Source: Helianthus annuus (Eukaryota; Streptophyta; Magnoliopsida; Asterales; Asteraceae). Taken from it: a stretch of DNA of 64,000 nucleotides. The notes under the pieces are model-generated. The model was not told where the DNA came from. It ran no database searches and saw nothing but the letters and a program-made list of their open reading frames with translations. The translations under genes were made by a program, and so were the position numbers. Below are positions 22,729 to 34,695 of this stretch, in pieces. The stretch is taken from positions 157,946,799-158,010,798 of the forward strand of contig NC_035446.2 in assembly GCF_002127325.2 (NCBI RefSeq), given 5' to 3'. Position 1 is the stretch's first letter; each line of letters starts with the position of its first letter.

Positions 22729-25317
22729 TCAGTATCCTCCTTGATTACTGATTTTTTGTGCTTTTCTAATTTGATTGTTTAAATCTACTTGTAGATTTAA
22801 TTTAAGAGAACGTACCCTTTTTGGCTTTTCGTGATATTTTCGACTTAAAGCATCAGCCACCACATTGGCTTTTCCTGCATGATACTGGATATCACAATCA
22901 TAATCACTAAGTAATTCCATCCAGCGTCTCTGTCTCATATTCAATTCTTTTTGCCCGAAGACATATCTTAAACTGTTATGATCCGTGAATATGGTAAACT
23001 TACTACCATAAAGATAATGTCTCCAAATCTTAAGGGCAAAAATTATGGCTCCTAATTCCAAATCATGGGTCGAATAATTTCCTTCATGACTCTTAAGCTG
23101 TCTAGATGCATAAGCTATAACCTTTTGACGTTGCATCAATACGCATCCATAACCTAACTTTGAAGCATCACAAAAGACTACAAAGTCTTCAGTTCCTTCT
23201 GGTAACGCTAGTATGGGTGTATGGGTTAATCTTTGCTTAAGAATTCTAAAGGCTTCTTCTTGTTTTGGTCCCCATTCAAACTTAACAGATTTACAGGTTA
23301 ACTTAGTTAAAGGAATGGCTATTCTAGAAAAATCTCGGATAAATCTTCTATAATAACCGGCCAATCCTAAGAAACTTCTAACTTCAGTTGGTGACTCTGG
23401 GGTTTTCCATTTGGTAATTGCCTCGATCTTTGTTGGATCTACATGAATTCCTTCATGGTTAACTAAATGTCCGAGGAATTGTACTTGTTCTAACCAAAAC
23501 TCACACTTTGCAAACTTAGCATAAAGCTTCTCTTTTCTCAATAAACTTAAAAGTAAGTGCAAGTGCTTTGCATGCTCTTCTTTACTTTTAGAGTAAATTA
23601 GAATATCATCTATGAAGACAATTATGAATTTATCCAAATATGGCTTACATATTCGGTTCATCATGTCCATAAATGCGGCTGGGGCATTGGTTAAACCAAA
23701 TGGCATGACAGTAAATTCATAATGACCATACCTCGTTCTGAATGCGGTTTTAGGAATGTCCTCTTCCTGTACCTTTAATTGATGATATCCTGATCTTAAA
23801 TCGATTTTAGAGAAAAATCGAGCTCCTTGAAGTTGATCAAACAAATCATCGATCCTCGGTAATGGATACCGATTCTTAATCGTGACTTTGTTCAATCCAC
23901 GGTAGTCAATGCACATACGCATTGATCCGTCCTTCTTTTTAACAAATAAAATCGGTGCTCCCCATGGCGATGAACTTGGCTGTATGAATCCTTTCTCCAA
24001 TAATTCGTCTAGTTGTCTCTTCAGTTCTTGCATTTCAGCGGGTGCCAAACGGTATGGTGCTTTGGCAATCGGTGCTGTTCCTGGTAATAGGTGAATTCTG
24101 AATTCAACTTCCCTGTCTGGCGGTAGTCCTGGCAATTCTTCTGGAAAGACATCTGAAAATTGGGACACTACTGGAATGTCTTTTAACTCTTTTCCTTTAG
24201 TGTTAGTGATTATAGAAATAAAATACACTATAGATCCTTTCCTTATATAACTTGCAATTTTCATCACAAAGATGAATTTAGTGGATCTAGATGGTTTATC
24301 TCCTTTAATTGTGATCTTTTCACCTCTTGGTGATTTTATCTGTATTAACTTTTGATCACATAAGATATTGGCTTTATTGGCTATTAACCAATCCATTCCT
24401 AATACGACATCAAATCCTACCAGATTCATTGGGTAAAGGTTTGCAATAAATTTTTGATTAAAAATTTCTATTCTTGCTCCTTGCAAGATTTCAGAAATTC
24501 TAACGGTTTCTCCATTTGCGGTTTCTACTAGACATTCTTGTGGTAGTTTAGTTAATGATTGATTTAGGAGTTTGCAAAATGAGGTATTAATAAAACTTTG
24601 GTTGGCACCAGAGTCAAATAATACTTTAGCAAAAATATCATTAACTAAAAGCGTACCAGCAATGACGTCCGGAATTAGTCTAGCTTCGTCTGCAGTTAGT
24701 ACGAATGCTCTAGCATTTTTAGGATTTTTGTTGGTTGCAGCTGGAGCCAATTTCGGACAGTTTGTCCTAATGTGACCTTTTTCTCCACAATTGAAACACA
24801 TTCCATTACTGGATTTCTTCTTGCAATTCTCTTCCTTGTGTCCTGGGGCCTTGCAAAAATTACAGTAAGTAGAGCATCTTCCAGAATGCTTCTTTCTGCA
24901 GGCTTTGCAGTATGGTGCAGAGGTAGAACCTATATTTCTACGGTTGGAATTCACAGAACGGAATTCTTGAGTAAGCCTTTGGGTTAGGTTTCTCCTCTGG
25001 TCTTCTTCTCTAGTACGGATTAACTCATCTGTCAAGGTATTGGCTAGTTCTACAGCTTCCTCTATGGTTTGGGGTCTAGCTGCCTTGACTACATGTCTAA
25101 TCTCTCCAATTAATCCCCAGATATAACGGGAGATTAATACCGGTTCAGGTGATGCAAGGGTAGGTACTATTCTAGCATATTCAAAGAATGTGGTAGTGTA
25201 ACCCTTACTGTCTACCCCGGTCATTCTAAGATTTAGAAACTTATTTGCTATTTGTTCCTTTTCATTGGGAGGGCAGAATTTCCTTTCTACCATATTCTTA
25301 AATTCCTTCCATTCCAT
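22729..25317 (-). pseudogene. gypsy gag C-terminus, protease, RT and RNase H
   Basis: This is an 862-codon open frame. In order it contains the rest of capsid, a CCHC knuckle ([14 protein letters not shown]) preceded by other Cys/His pairs, an aspartic protease ([11 protein letters not shown]), RT with [20 protein letters not shown] and the catalytic [11 protein letters not shown], and RNase H with [12 protein letters not shown] and the tether [14 protein letters not shown]. The first Met is not the real start, because the coding frame continues upstream across an in-frame TGA at 25360-25362. The catalytic residues I could check are present. Confidence 0.95.
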
Positions 25318-25359
25318 GTTATAAATCCTATCACTTCCTCTTGACTGTAGGATAGTGTT

Positions 25360-25836
25360 TCACCATTCTAAGGCTGCGTTTTTAAACAGATTTGAAGCAA
25401 ACATTATCTTATCTTCTTCAGCACATTTGCTTATTTTTAAAACAGCCTCAGTTTTCTCTATCCAGCGTAGAGCTGCAATGGGTCCTTCATTGCCCGAGAA
25501 TTCTATTGGTTTACAGGACCAGAATTCCTTGTAAGAACAACCATATGACATGGTTCTTCTTCTTTTGGGAATGGGCGCTTGAAGTACATGTCCATTGTTC
25601 ACGCTGTGTTCCGGTTCACTTGGTCGCTTACTGCTATGCTTACTTTTATTATTTGCTTCTTGAACCGTTTGAATAATAAATGGCATTGCATCTATAATTC
25701 CTTGTGCCACTATATGTTGAACGGCACTATTATCCATTTGGTTTCCATTGTTATTGTTGTCCGAATTCTCATTAACCACGTTAATGTTACTCTGGTTATC
25801 GTTATTCAGATTATCTTGATTTCCTTCGTCGGCCAT
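25360..25836 (-). pseudogene. gypsy gag N-terminal part ending at a nonsense codon
   Basis: From MADEGNQDNL (ATG at 25836) the frame runs through an asparagine-rich N terminus and a basic patch (PIPKRRRTMSYG) into the retrotransposon gag (capsid) domain with KEFWSCKPIEFSG and AALEW. There the expected second Trp codon TGG is TGA (25360-25362). The downstream frame continues as gag in the same register. An upstream Met five codons earlier is less likely. The change is a single transition. Confidence 0.9.
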
Positions 25837-26114
25837 CTGAATTTTAAACATTTACCAAATATTAATATCACAATTAATATTTGAATATAGCCAATCACAT
25901 GACACGCACGTTTAACCAAAAACGTCGAGCATTGCGACTTTTACTCTATTTATATAGTATGCATCATTACACACTAGTACTGAAATTTAAATTACAATAC
26001 CGGCTGAAATGTAAAGCTACAATACTAATAATAAGCATCCGTAGTTTTTTTTTCTAACACATACACACATATATTATTTTATTATTATTATTATTACTGT
26101 TTCTACCATCACCT

Positions 26115-26966
26115 TCACTGATATGGATTCATCCAAAAATCCATATTACGCTCATCGTATTTCCATACGAGGCGTTCTCCCACCTGTCGCATACGATCAC
26201 TGCTTTCTAAAATTTCCTCCCCAAAAGTCCTAAGTTCCTGGACATTTTCTGCACTCATTGGAGGTGCAGGTTCTAGGACTGGGTTTGGAAACTGGGGTAC
26301 GGGTTCCTGATATGGAGGCATAGGGGCCTGGTACGGGTATGGATTCTCTAAAATTTCCCTAACGTATGCATCACTAATGTTGTAGGGATCTTGAGGATCT
26401 AACCCTGGATAAGCTCCTAAGTTGGGCATTGGCACATTTTCCTGTATTGGGTTTTGTTGCACGTAGTCCCTAACATCGTCCCACCAGGGGTCGTAATTGT
26501 TTGGGTCTAGAGGATCAGGTGCAGGTACCCTAGGTATCTCCTCCGGGTTGTAATCAGGCATTTCTATCTAGTCTTCTATTTCCATGGGTTGGTCAGGATT
26601 TTGTGGTTGTGGTGCTAGCATTTGTTCCAGGTTTGGGTCAGCAGCAGTGGTTGCTAAAATATGGATATTAGCAATACCCCTATTGAGCATATCCTGATTA
26701 TAAGCATCAGTCTCTCTTTTTGCTGCGGCTAACACTCGCTGTTCCTGCAACTTTTTCATTCTTTTCCTACGCTCGTGCGCTCCCCTACTGAACCATCCCC
26801 TCTTTTTCTGAGAAAATGGCTCTTCAGACTGAGCCTTAAACACAAAGATTCCTTCTTCTGTGTCAGCAGAATACCCTGAGAGGGCAGGCTGAGAAGAGGA
26901 GGTGCCTTCGCTCCTAGGCGAACCAGACAGTTGACGATAGGCGTCAGAAGGTCCTTGGTCGCTCAT
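26115..26966 (-). pseudogene. accessory pre-gag ORF of the gypsy element
   Basis: The frame starts at MSDQGPSDAYRQL (ATG 26966) and runs to QPMEIED, where TAG occurs at 26568-26570. It continues in the same frame, through IEMPDYNPEE, to 26115. Without the stop it would be about 283 codons. The first half is serine-rich and then strongly basic (KKRGWFSRGAHERRKRMKK, possibly nuclear-targeting or nucleic-acid binding). The second half is acidic and proline-rich (VPAPDPLDPNNYDPWWDDV) and ends in a helical segment. It lies between the primer site and gag, in the same orientation. I do not recognise a domain. It may be a lineage-specific accessory protein, or a leader of gag joined by splicing. Confidence 0.6.
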
Positions 26967-27097
26967 ACTGTAAACTAACAAATAGTCAGATAACACATAG
27001 GAAGAAATACAATTATACACGTATTTCCATAATTTATTTCCTAACACTTTGAATTTTGATGTCAGCAGAACACTTCTGTGGCTGAATCAGTGGCATA

Positions 27098-27109
27098 GCT
27101 CTGATACCA
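27098..27109 (-). other. primer binding site (tRNA-iMet type)
   Basis: The minus strand reads TGGTATCAGAGC, five bases inside the 5' LTR. This is the standard complement to the initiator methionine tRNA 3' end. Confidence 0.92.
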
Positions 27110-27114
27110 CCTTC

Positions 27115-28554
27115 TGTCACAGCCCCCGATCCATATCTCCCGGGAACGGGCGGCCGTGAGCCAGTTTCGGTGGTATCACATTTATTTATCCAATTTGGCA
27201 GCGGAAATTTTCATCAGGACCGTAGTTAGGAAATATTTTAATCAGAGTAAACCACCATGTTTTATAACATTAAACATATGGGTAAAACCCAAGTTTTCAT
27301 TACACACGTTTCATAGGAATAAATCCTATTTATTTGAATAAAAACATCCATTTTATTATTAGGTAACTTTATTGCCACTTTTCCAAGCCTCCAGTGCTGT
27401 CCAGCTGGCTTCTATTTGGCTTTCACATTTTGTTACCTGAAACGCGTTTTAAAAACATTTTGTCAGTGGGAAATACTGGTGAGTGATTCCCAGTTTAATC
27501 AAGTTTAAGTAAAAACCAATTTGCAGTATTGAGGGCACATCCGCAATTACATTTGTATCCAAGACATCACAATTAACATCAGTGGTATGGTCATACTCAA
27601 CATATGGGATGTTACCACGCCAGTAACCCATTTTGTATACAAAACCCCAACATACCCACTATAATTGTATTCTTTACAAATACTCAATAACTGCTTTGTA
27701 TATATTTAATTAAGTGAGATTTTGTAAAAACAGTAAACAAAAATTTACAAAAGATGGATCAACTCACATTGCTGTTTTAGGTTTTTCGTAAGGGTTTCCT
27801 GGAGATAATCTATAAATTACACAAATGCACGTGTGTTAGTATAATAACCCATTTTAACATTAGTAATACCCTCCCCGAGACGGCATTCCAACGACTACGT
27901 CGGGCACAACCACGACAGCCGTTACGGAACCCTAGATCAATCGGGCAGCGTATCTAATACGTCTCCAGGGGTTACAATACTTACATCGTAGCAGAACCTC
28001 GCTATTTTAGGGGGTATAATGCCCGGGTATAGTAACGCCACTACAGAAATTAAGAAAGAAAGAAAGTTGTGAGCGACGGAAACTGAAATCCCGAGGCTTC
28101 CTTATATAGGGCTGAAAACTGGTCCTCTCGCGGCCCGCGTGGAATATGGGCTGGGCTTTACGCGGCCCGCATGGCCTAGGGGTCTAGGCTAGCTGATCCG
28201 GGTCACCACCTAGGTTCAACGCGTGTTGGGCCACGTGGCGGCCCAAGGCTGCGCCACAATTCAGGACGCTCGCGGCCCGCATGGACTTAAGAAATCTTGT
28301 ACGCGGCCCGCCTTAACTTATGGTTTTGGCGAAGTCTGGCTATATCCTCGCGCGGCCCGCGTTAAGTTGAGGTGAGGTCCCATGCGGCCCGCCTCAACTT
28401 AGTTTTTATTGTTTTTTATTTATATTATATGTTGTTTTGTATTTTGGGCTCGGTTTTCACATACGGGGCACATAAAAACACATTTGAGATATTTAAAATA
28501 TATTAGGGTGTTAGAAATATTATGAGGATGTCTGTTTTACCGAGGGTTGTTATA
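27115..28554 (-). repeat. 5' LTR of the gypsy element
   Basis: It has the same length and termini as the left LTR, and by eye one substitution separates them. Confidence 0.97.
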
Positions 28555-30187
28555 TATTGTATTCCTCGGAGGTCATATTATGCGAGTAACAAGTTATTTT
28601 GTATCTACCGAGTTCGCTTGATGGTTCACTACCCCTTTGTTGTTTAGCCGTTTCATCTCTAACGACATTCAACATTGTTATGATAGGGTCGCTAACCGTT
28701 TCATCGCTTAAGGTCGAAGACCTAGATTTAAACAAATTCGTATGATTTTTTCACCATTCTTTTTTAAATAATGGTCATAAAGTTTGAAAGATTCTTTAAC
28801 TTTATCTTTTAATGTTGGATCCTTCTCGTGCATATCCAACTTGTCGTAAATCTCCTCAATAATAGCTTCAACACTCGGCACGTTTAAAATTGGATTTAAA
28901 GTGGCGGCACATAGAAAAACGGGTGGTAAATCCAAAAAATATTTTTAAAATTTTTCAATCATAGGTTTCAACATGTTCCTCAACATGTCGCTTGAATTTT
29001 CAAAGTTTTTAAAGTTCGTTGCTATCAAATACAATTCGGATAAAACTCTAGAACCTGTAGGATAATACACACCCGAAATCACCGTTGTTGATGTTTTGAA
29101 AACTTTTAAAAAAGTACTTAATGTTTTAATATTTGACCAAGCCGTGTCGGGAAAATGGTCGACTTGGTAATCATCACTTAAAGTTGTATGAAATGTTTTT
29201 AAAGTGCCAATTTGTTTTAAAGCCATTTCAAACATATGACAAGTTGAATTCCAACGAGTTGGTATATCCCAATTAGGTCCAATCATTTTTTGGTTAACAT
29301 CTTCACAAAGTTTTTTTTTTATAATCTTGATATCTTTCTTTTCCACTTTTGAAAATATCTTGTAGCATAACTCTAAAAACTTTAATAAAATCCGAAACAA
29401 ATTTATCTTTAACCCGGTTTGCACAATTAAATTAATAATATGTGCAACACAACGAGTGTGATAAAATGCACATCAACAATCGGTTTATACTTCAACATTA
29501 AATTATCGATCGCCAATGTGTTGTTTGAAGCATTGTCAAATGTTATTGAACAAATTTTATCTTCTAAAGAATATTTTATTATTGTGGTGTTTATAATTGT
29601 ATTTTTCTCCCGTATGAGGAGAAGGAAACTCGTCAAAAGCAATCGTACGCTTCATCATTTGCCATGTATCGGGATCTACCCAATGGGCGGTGACACAAAT
29701 GTACGATTCGGGTAAACCATGTGGAGCCGACCACACATCACTAGTTAAGTTAACAACTAGTTTTTAAATTTTTAAAACAAACAATTAAATCTTTTCTAGC
29801 ATTTTCCCATAACTTCAAACAATGGCGTTTTAAAGTACGACGACTTACGTGTTTGTAGCGTGCTTGAAGCGTCTCTCTAATAAGATTGGTAAGATCGGGG
29901 TCCTCGAAGTGTCCAAACGGCAACGCTTTTTTAATCACCAACTTGGCCATCCTATCGCGAGTTATGTTATGTTCATAACGAAATATCGTACTGTCTTTTG
30001 AGAGTTGCACTTGACAGGGTGTCGCCTCCTTTAATGCCTTACAATACTTCTTAACATGCTTGGTTAACGTTGAGTTAGAGTCCTTGCTTAACAAGGAGCC
30101 ACAATGTTTGCATTGGGCCTTTTGCGAACCATCACTCAACTCGACCAAGTCATGTTTCAACGACAAATGGAGCGGATTGATCACCAT
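28555..30187 (-). pseudogene. hAT-family transposase, decayed
   Basis: Pieces of one protein lie in order on the minus strand. A BED-type zinc finger with QCKHCGSLLSKDSNSTLTKH at 30187-29750 is followed by the DNASNN segment of the catalytic region (29642-29427). Next comes the WDIPTRWNSTCHMFEMALKQ block (29424-28945), then PPVFLCAATLNPI and the C-terminal helix (28935-28708), then the start of the dimerisation domain (28735-28555), which continues at 19873-19766 beyond the gypsy insertion. Several frameshifts and stops separate the pieces, so it was dead or dying before the gypsy element arrived. It resembles the RICESLEEPER/DAYSLEEPER-like branch. Confidence 0.9.
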
Positions 30188-31704
30188 TGTTGACGGATGT
30201 GGAGTTTGTAACTTTGGAATTTTTGGTAGCCATTATAGAAGAATAAGCTAGAAGAAGAAGATTAGGGAGAATTGTGTGATAATCTTGAAAAAAATGGCAA
30301 AGTTTTTATAGGTGGAACCGGTTCCAACGGTCAGGAATCGGCTCTAACGGTAAGATTTGTATTAAATGTTGAATTTGACCGTTAGAATCGATTCCAACGG
30401 TCAGAAATCAATTCCAACTGTATGATAGGCTGTGGGCTTTGCTTGATGGGCTCTGTTTTGGGAGTAGAAAGCCCGGCTTTATTAAACATTAATAATTAAA
30501 GTGGCACCGGGTACGCATGGAAACCGGGTACGGGTAGGAACCGGGTACGCATGGAAACCGGGTAAGGGTAGGAACCGGGTACAAGTTGGAACCGGGTATG
30601 GAACTTATTTTTTTTAAAAAAACTAGTTGATTTTCCGCCCGCGCGTTGCGGCAGGGATCCTATGTCTACAAAACGTGTGTCAGCAACGACAAGCATATAT
30701 CTAATATCAAAACATAAATAAAAATGACGTAGTAAGTATAGTCACTCCGTCCAAAAAACGACTTTAAATAATCTAATATATAATAATAGGACCCACACGT
30801 CCTACACGTTGGAAATTCAGTTGTTTTTAATTAAGTTATTACGGTGCTAACATGTTAAAATATGAATGAGCTTGGTGCCGGTAACGGCACCGAAAGTACC
30901 GATCCGAAAAATCATCGAAATTATGTACCGGCACCGAAAATGCTCGGTACAATACGGTATGGTATTTGAAGGTAAAAATCAATGAATACAGATATGGTGC
31001 TAGACCGGTGTCGAACCGAAAGTAACGATTCTGAAAACGCCAAAAGGTGGGTACCAACTTGGTACCGAAAATGATTTGGTATAGTAACTTTGGTACCGAT
31101 ACGATACCGGTTTGATTACAGGATTTGATACGATTTGCTCATCAATAATCTAAATATCCAATTTAATTTTATATGCTACAATTCATTCTCATTCAAACGA
31201 AATACAATTTACTTACTGTGTGTATGAAAAGTAATCTAAACGGTGCATTTACTTGCATTGATACGTTGCTACAGGATTTGATGAGCTCGGTATCAACCGG
31301 TACCGAAAATATCGTTACCGAAATCCCCAAAAGTGGGTACCGGTACCGAATATACTTGGTATGGTTCGGTACCGGTCGGTACTTGTACGGCAACGGTATT
31401 TGAGGGTAAAACCGGTGAATACCGTTGCCGAACCGGTACCAGAAATACACCCGGTTTAGTAAATTTGATACCGGTACCCGTACCCTTACCCGATACTGTT
31501 TACTCATAACTTGATGATGTCACTATTGATGTTACTGTTCCTTTACTTGTATTTTTAATATATAGGGTAATATGGAACCAGGTAAGAACCGTCGGGTTTT
31601 TTAAACCCGGAACCGGGTATACTTTATACCGGGTTGGGACTGGAACCGGTTACGGGTAGGTTCTAACGGATCGAGTTTGGAACCGGTTATTATGCCCATC
31701 TCTA
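30188..31704 (-). mobile_element. 5' non-coding part of the hAT element with a nested repeat
   Basis: The right end reads, on the minus strand, TAGAGATGGGCATAATAACC, a typical plant hAT terminus (TAGRGRTGGGCA...). Tandem ACCGGGTACG/GGAACC-type motifs (30480-30600 and 31560-31690) are subterminal hAT repeats. Between about 30605 and 31560 an unrelated insert carries CCGCCCGCGCGTTGCGGC near its left end and many GGTACCGAAAATG and ACCGGTACCG motifs. Its class was not determined. The matching hAT terminus on the other side of the transposase is missing. Confidence 0.5.
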
Positions 31705-32152
31705 ACTTTAATAGAAGTTAATGTTAAATCTTAAAGTTCCTACAAGATATTAACACATAACACATGTATGTAAATCATATGGACTATATTTTTGAGGGAT
31801 TATTTCTAAGTTTAATGCATCACAAATATAGCTGAAAATATATGATAAATTAGTTGTAGCTAGAAAATTTAAAATAACTTAAAAATAATATACACACGTA
31901 TAAGAAATAAGAAACTAAGGATAAACAGTTAAGTTGAATTATCAACGTTTAATAATTTAACTTAGAAAAATCAAAGATACGAATTTATCATTTATTTTTT
32001 AGCAAACAGTTAAGTTGAATTATTAGGAGTATTTAGTTTATCAACGTTTAATTTAACTTTAGAAAAAACAAAGATAAGAATTTATCACCAAAACATATTT
32101 TTTTTACCATTAAATTTTTTTTAAATAAGATCATATTTTCAAAAAACACAAA
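31705..32152. other. AT-rich spacer
   Basis: A short direct repeat (AAACAGTTAAGTTGAATTAT near 31924 and 32004) is visible. No gene was seen. Confidence 0.5.
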
Positions 32153-32517
32153 TATATAAGCTCCGAAAGATATATTAATTTGCTATATAATATTTTTAAG
32201 AATTCATTGATAACAATATTTCCGAATACTTGGAACATAATTCTGAAGTAGGGTTTCCTTCACGTTTCATCAGCCGATCATCTTCTTCTTCTCCTCCCTC
32301 CGTTACTACACTGGAATATGGCGAATCTCCATATAGGCGATGACGTCCTTCGCAGCATCCTTGCTCGACTTCCAGGAAAGCCTCTACTACGGTTCAGATG
32401 CGCGTCAAAGCGTTGGAATCGTCTAATTTCAGACCCATATTTTATGAAGTCGAGATCACGTAGAATGGTCCTTTTCCCGTTACTAAAGCCTCTTGTTGCT
32501 ATAGACGAAAACGTACC

Positions 32518-33323
32518 TGATGAAACAATGGTTAACCGGACAGGGTTAACACACTGGTCTCGTCAAGAAGGGTTAATCCCTTCCTCTCGGAGATCGCTGG
32601 CTGGGTCACCGGTGGATGATCTCCTGCACAAGGAAACAAGCCGTGACTCGTAACAAGGAGGATGGGGTGGGGGGTGCTCCTTGTTACCACTCTCCGGCGT
32701 GAGAATCAGTAGTTTGCTTGGGAAGCAAAGCAAGATAATAGTAGTAGTTAGAGAGTCGTGAAGAGATACCTCAAACCTGGTTTGGGGTCGGTATTTATAG
32801 CCGAGGAGTGAAGGAGGAGATTGATGGATGGGCTGACGACGAGCTGCACCGTTGCAGGTGTGTCAGTCTCGCCGGCCGTGGGGGTTACGCCACGTCAGCC
32901 CATTGCTTTAATAGCTCTGACAGGGGACTGTCGCCGGCGCCACTTGCCTCGTGGTGTCAGCCACTTGCCTGGCGTGTCAGTCCACTTGTTGGATATGCAG
33001 GGTGCGGTGCGAGCCGCATCGCCGCATGCGCTAACGCCTGAAGTTACCGCGTCTCCTACTTGTGATCAAGAAATACGCGAGATGCGGTGTTGGCCGCATC
33101 ATCGTATGTGGAGACTATTTGCTCGCTTCCCTTGTCGTGACGAAAATGGCCATATGATGCGGTGCCAGCCGCATCGATATGTTCATCTTCTTTCGTACTT
33201 GGGTCAAGCTATTCATCTTCGAACCGCATGGGTTCGAAGGATGTGACCGCATGGGTGCGGTTTGCTTACTGGTAGGGGTTTGTTTGATGCGGGTAATGGT
33301 CGTTTTGGGACCATACCCCTTCA
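32518..33323 (-). repeat. left LTR (3' LTR) of the non-autonomous element
   Basis: It starts TGATGAAACAATGG and ends CCATACCCCTTCA. It contains several GATGCGGTG-NNN-GCCGCATC palindromes between about 33000 and 33295. Confidence 0.95.
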
Positions 33324-34695
33324 AGTCCCCCCAGTCTAGTGTTGCTACCTTGTGCAAGTTGCACGTGGGAGGAGTACTGGACTTATGGTGTAGGAAGGTA
33401 GTGTGGCAGTCTGGAGGAAATTCTAGGCCAGATCAAACTGGTGATCTGGTCAAAAATCCGGCTATGCCTCTTCCGTACCGGTGAAGGGGTTTCGCTTGAT
33501 GCGAAATTCTCAGCCGTTGCATGTCATCAGGTGGGTTGCCACCTGTTGTTGTGTTGAAGGTCTGTTAGGGACCTTCATAGTAATGCTGCACAAACTTCGA
33601 ACCAACCTCTGGGATGGTGGTTCGAAGGTTTGCACATGTTTCGAACCTCTTGGAGGTGGTTTCTTCTTCGAACCATTTGCCAGAATGGTGCACGAAGAAG
33701 AAAAGAAAAGCTTTTAAACCAACCTTTGCGGTCGGGTTTGAAGGTTTTGGATGTTGTGTTAGAACTTTGCTCAAGTTCTATGTTCAGCATCCTATGACGA
33801 GATGACCATCCCTTTTTTGTGGGGTGTTCGAGTTCATCTTGATAGCTCTCAAGTAACCGTACGTTCTTTGCGGTTACTTCGTTGCGTCATTGTTGGCCCT
33901 GTTTGGTCGAACAATGTGGATCTAAACTATGGGTAAATAAACATGGTCATAGGCAAGGGGGTGCCCATTGTTGTTTATTCCATGCGATCCATTGGTAGGT
34001 AACCAAAGTCCTAAGCAGACTTGTTACCGCGGTCCGTTGGCAGGTAAACAAAGTCATAGGCAGACTTGTTACCGCTGTTCGGACACTTGCTGCTTGATAA
34101 GTACTTGTTCAGAGCACGTATCTGCGTTCTTTCTGGAGCCACTTTCCTTCACGCTCCAATACCGAGTTTATAACGAGGTAGCCTCGTTCGGTGATGTGGA
34201 GTGAGCTTTGCTCTTCCGTAGCAACCACTCTGCGGAAGCTATGGTTATGTCTGTAGCTCTTCATGGGTGTCTGCGATGTTGCAGTCCCATTTTCGCTCAA
34301 AGTGTGCTTGTTGCACGGATGTAACTCTTGAAGGTTTAGGAGTCAGGGCTGCTGATGTGCGGGCGCGTAGATTCCGTTCCTTCTTTTTTCTGAAGAAGTT
34401 GTTCATGCACCCTCTGTGGTTGTGAACCGGACAGGAGGGATTTGAAGCTTGAAGAGAACGAAGGCAATGCGCTTTTCCTGTTCCTGAGATGCGGTTCAGT
34501 CCAAAGAACAACACTGGTTCTGAGCATCTGACACATCTGAATGGGTTCATGTGTGTCACTTCCGCATATTTCACGTGTGCTTGTGAGTGATGCGGAAAAG
34601 GTAATATATCCCTTTATAGTATAGATAGAAGGGTTAATCCTTTCCTCTCGGAGATCGCTGGTTCTGAGCATCTGACACTCCTTGGTGGGCGCCAA

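Larger units (their letters stand above)
19879..28554 (-). mobile_element. complete Ty3/gypsy chromovirus-type retrotransposon
   Basis: The element is 8676 bp, on the minus strand, with two 1440-bp LTRs (19879-21318 and 27115-28554) and the target duplication TATTG (19874-19878 and 28555-28559). A tRNA-iMet-type primer site lies next to the right LTR, which is the 5' LTR in element orientation. A polypurine tract lies next to the left LTR. In element order it encodes an accessory pre-gag frame, gag with a CCHC knuckle, protease, RT, RNase H, integrase and a C-terminal chromodomain-like segment, which places it in the chromoviruses (Tekay-like). By eye the LTRs differ at one base (near 20168 and 27404), so insertion was very recent. 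The coding region nevertheless carries two in-frame stops and two frameshifts, so the copy is non-autonomous. Confidence 0.97.

Noticed and set aside
19879..28554. Endogenous pararetrovirus
   Set aside because: True LTRs, a 5-bp target duplication, an integrase and a chromodomain-like tail identify an LTR retrotransposon. No movement or coat-protein gene.
32808..33484. Overlapping open frames of 77-141 codons repeated at 34986-35424
   Set aside because: They lie entirely within the two LTRs of the non-autonomous element, overlap one another and have no domain.
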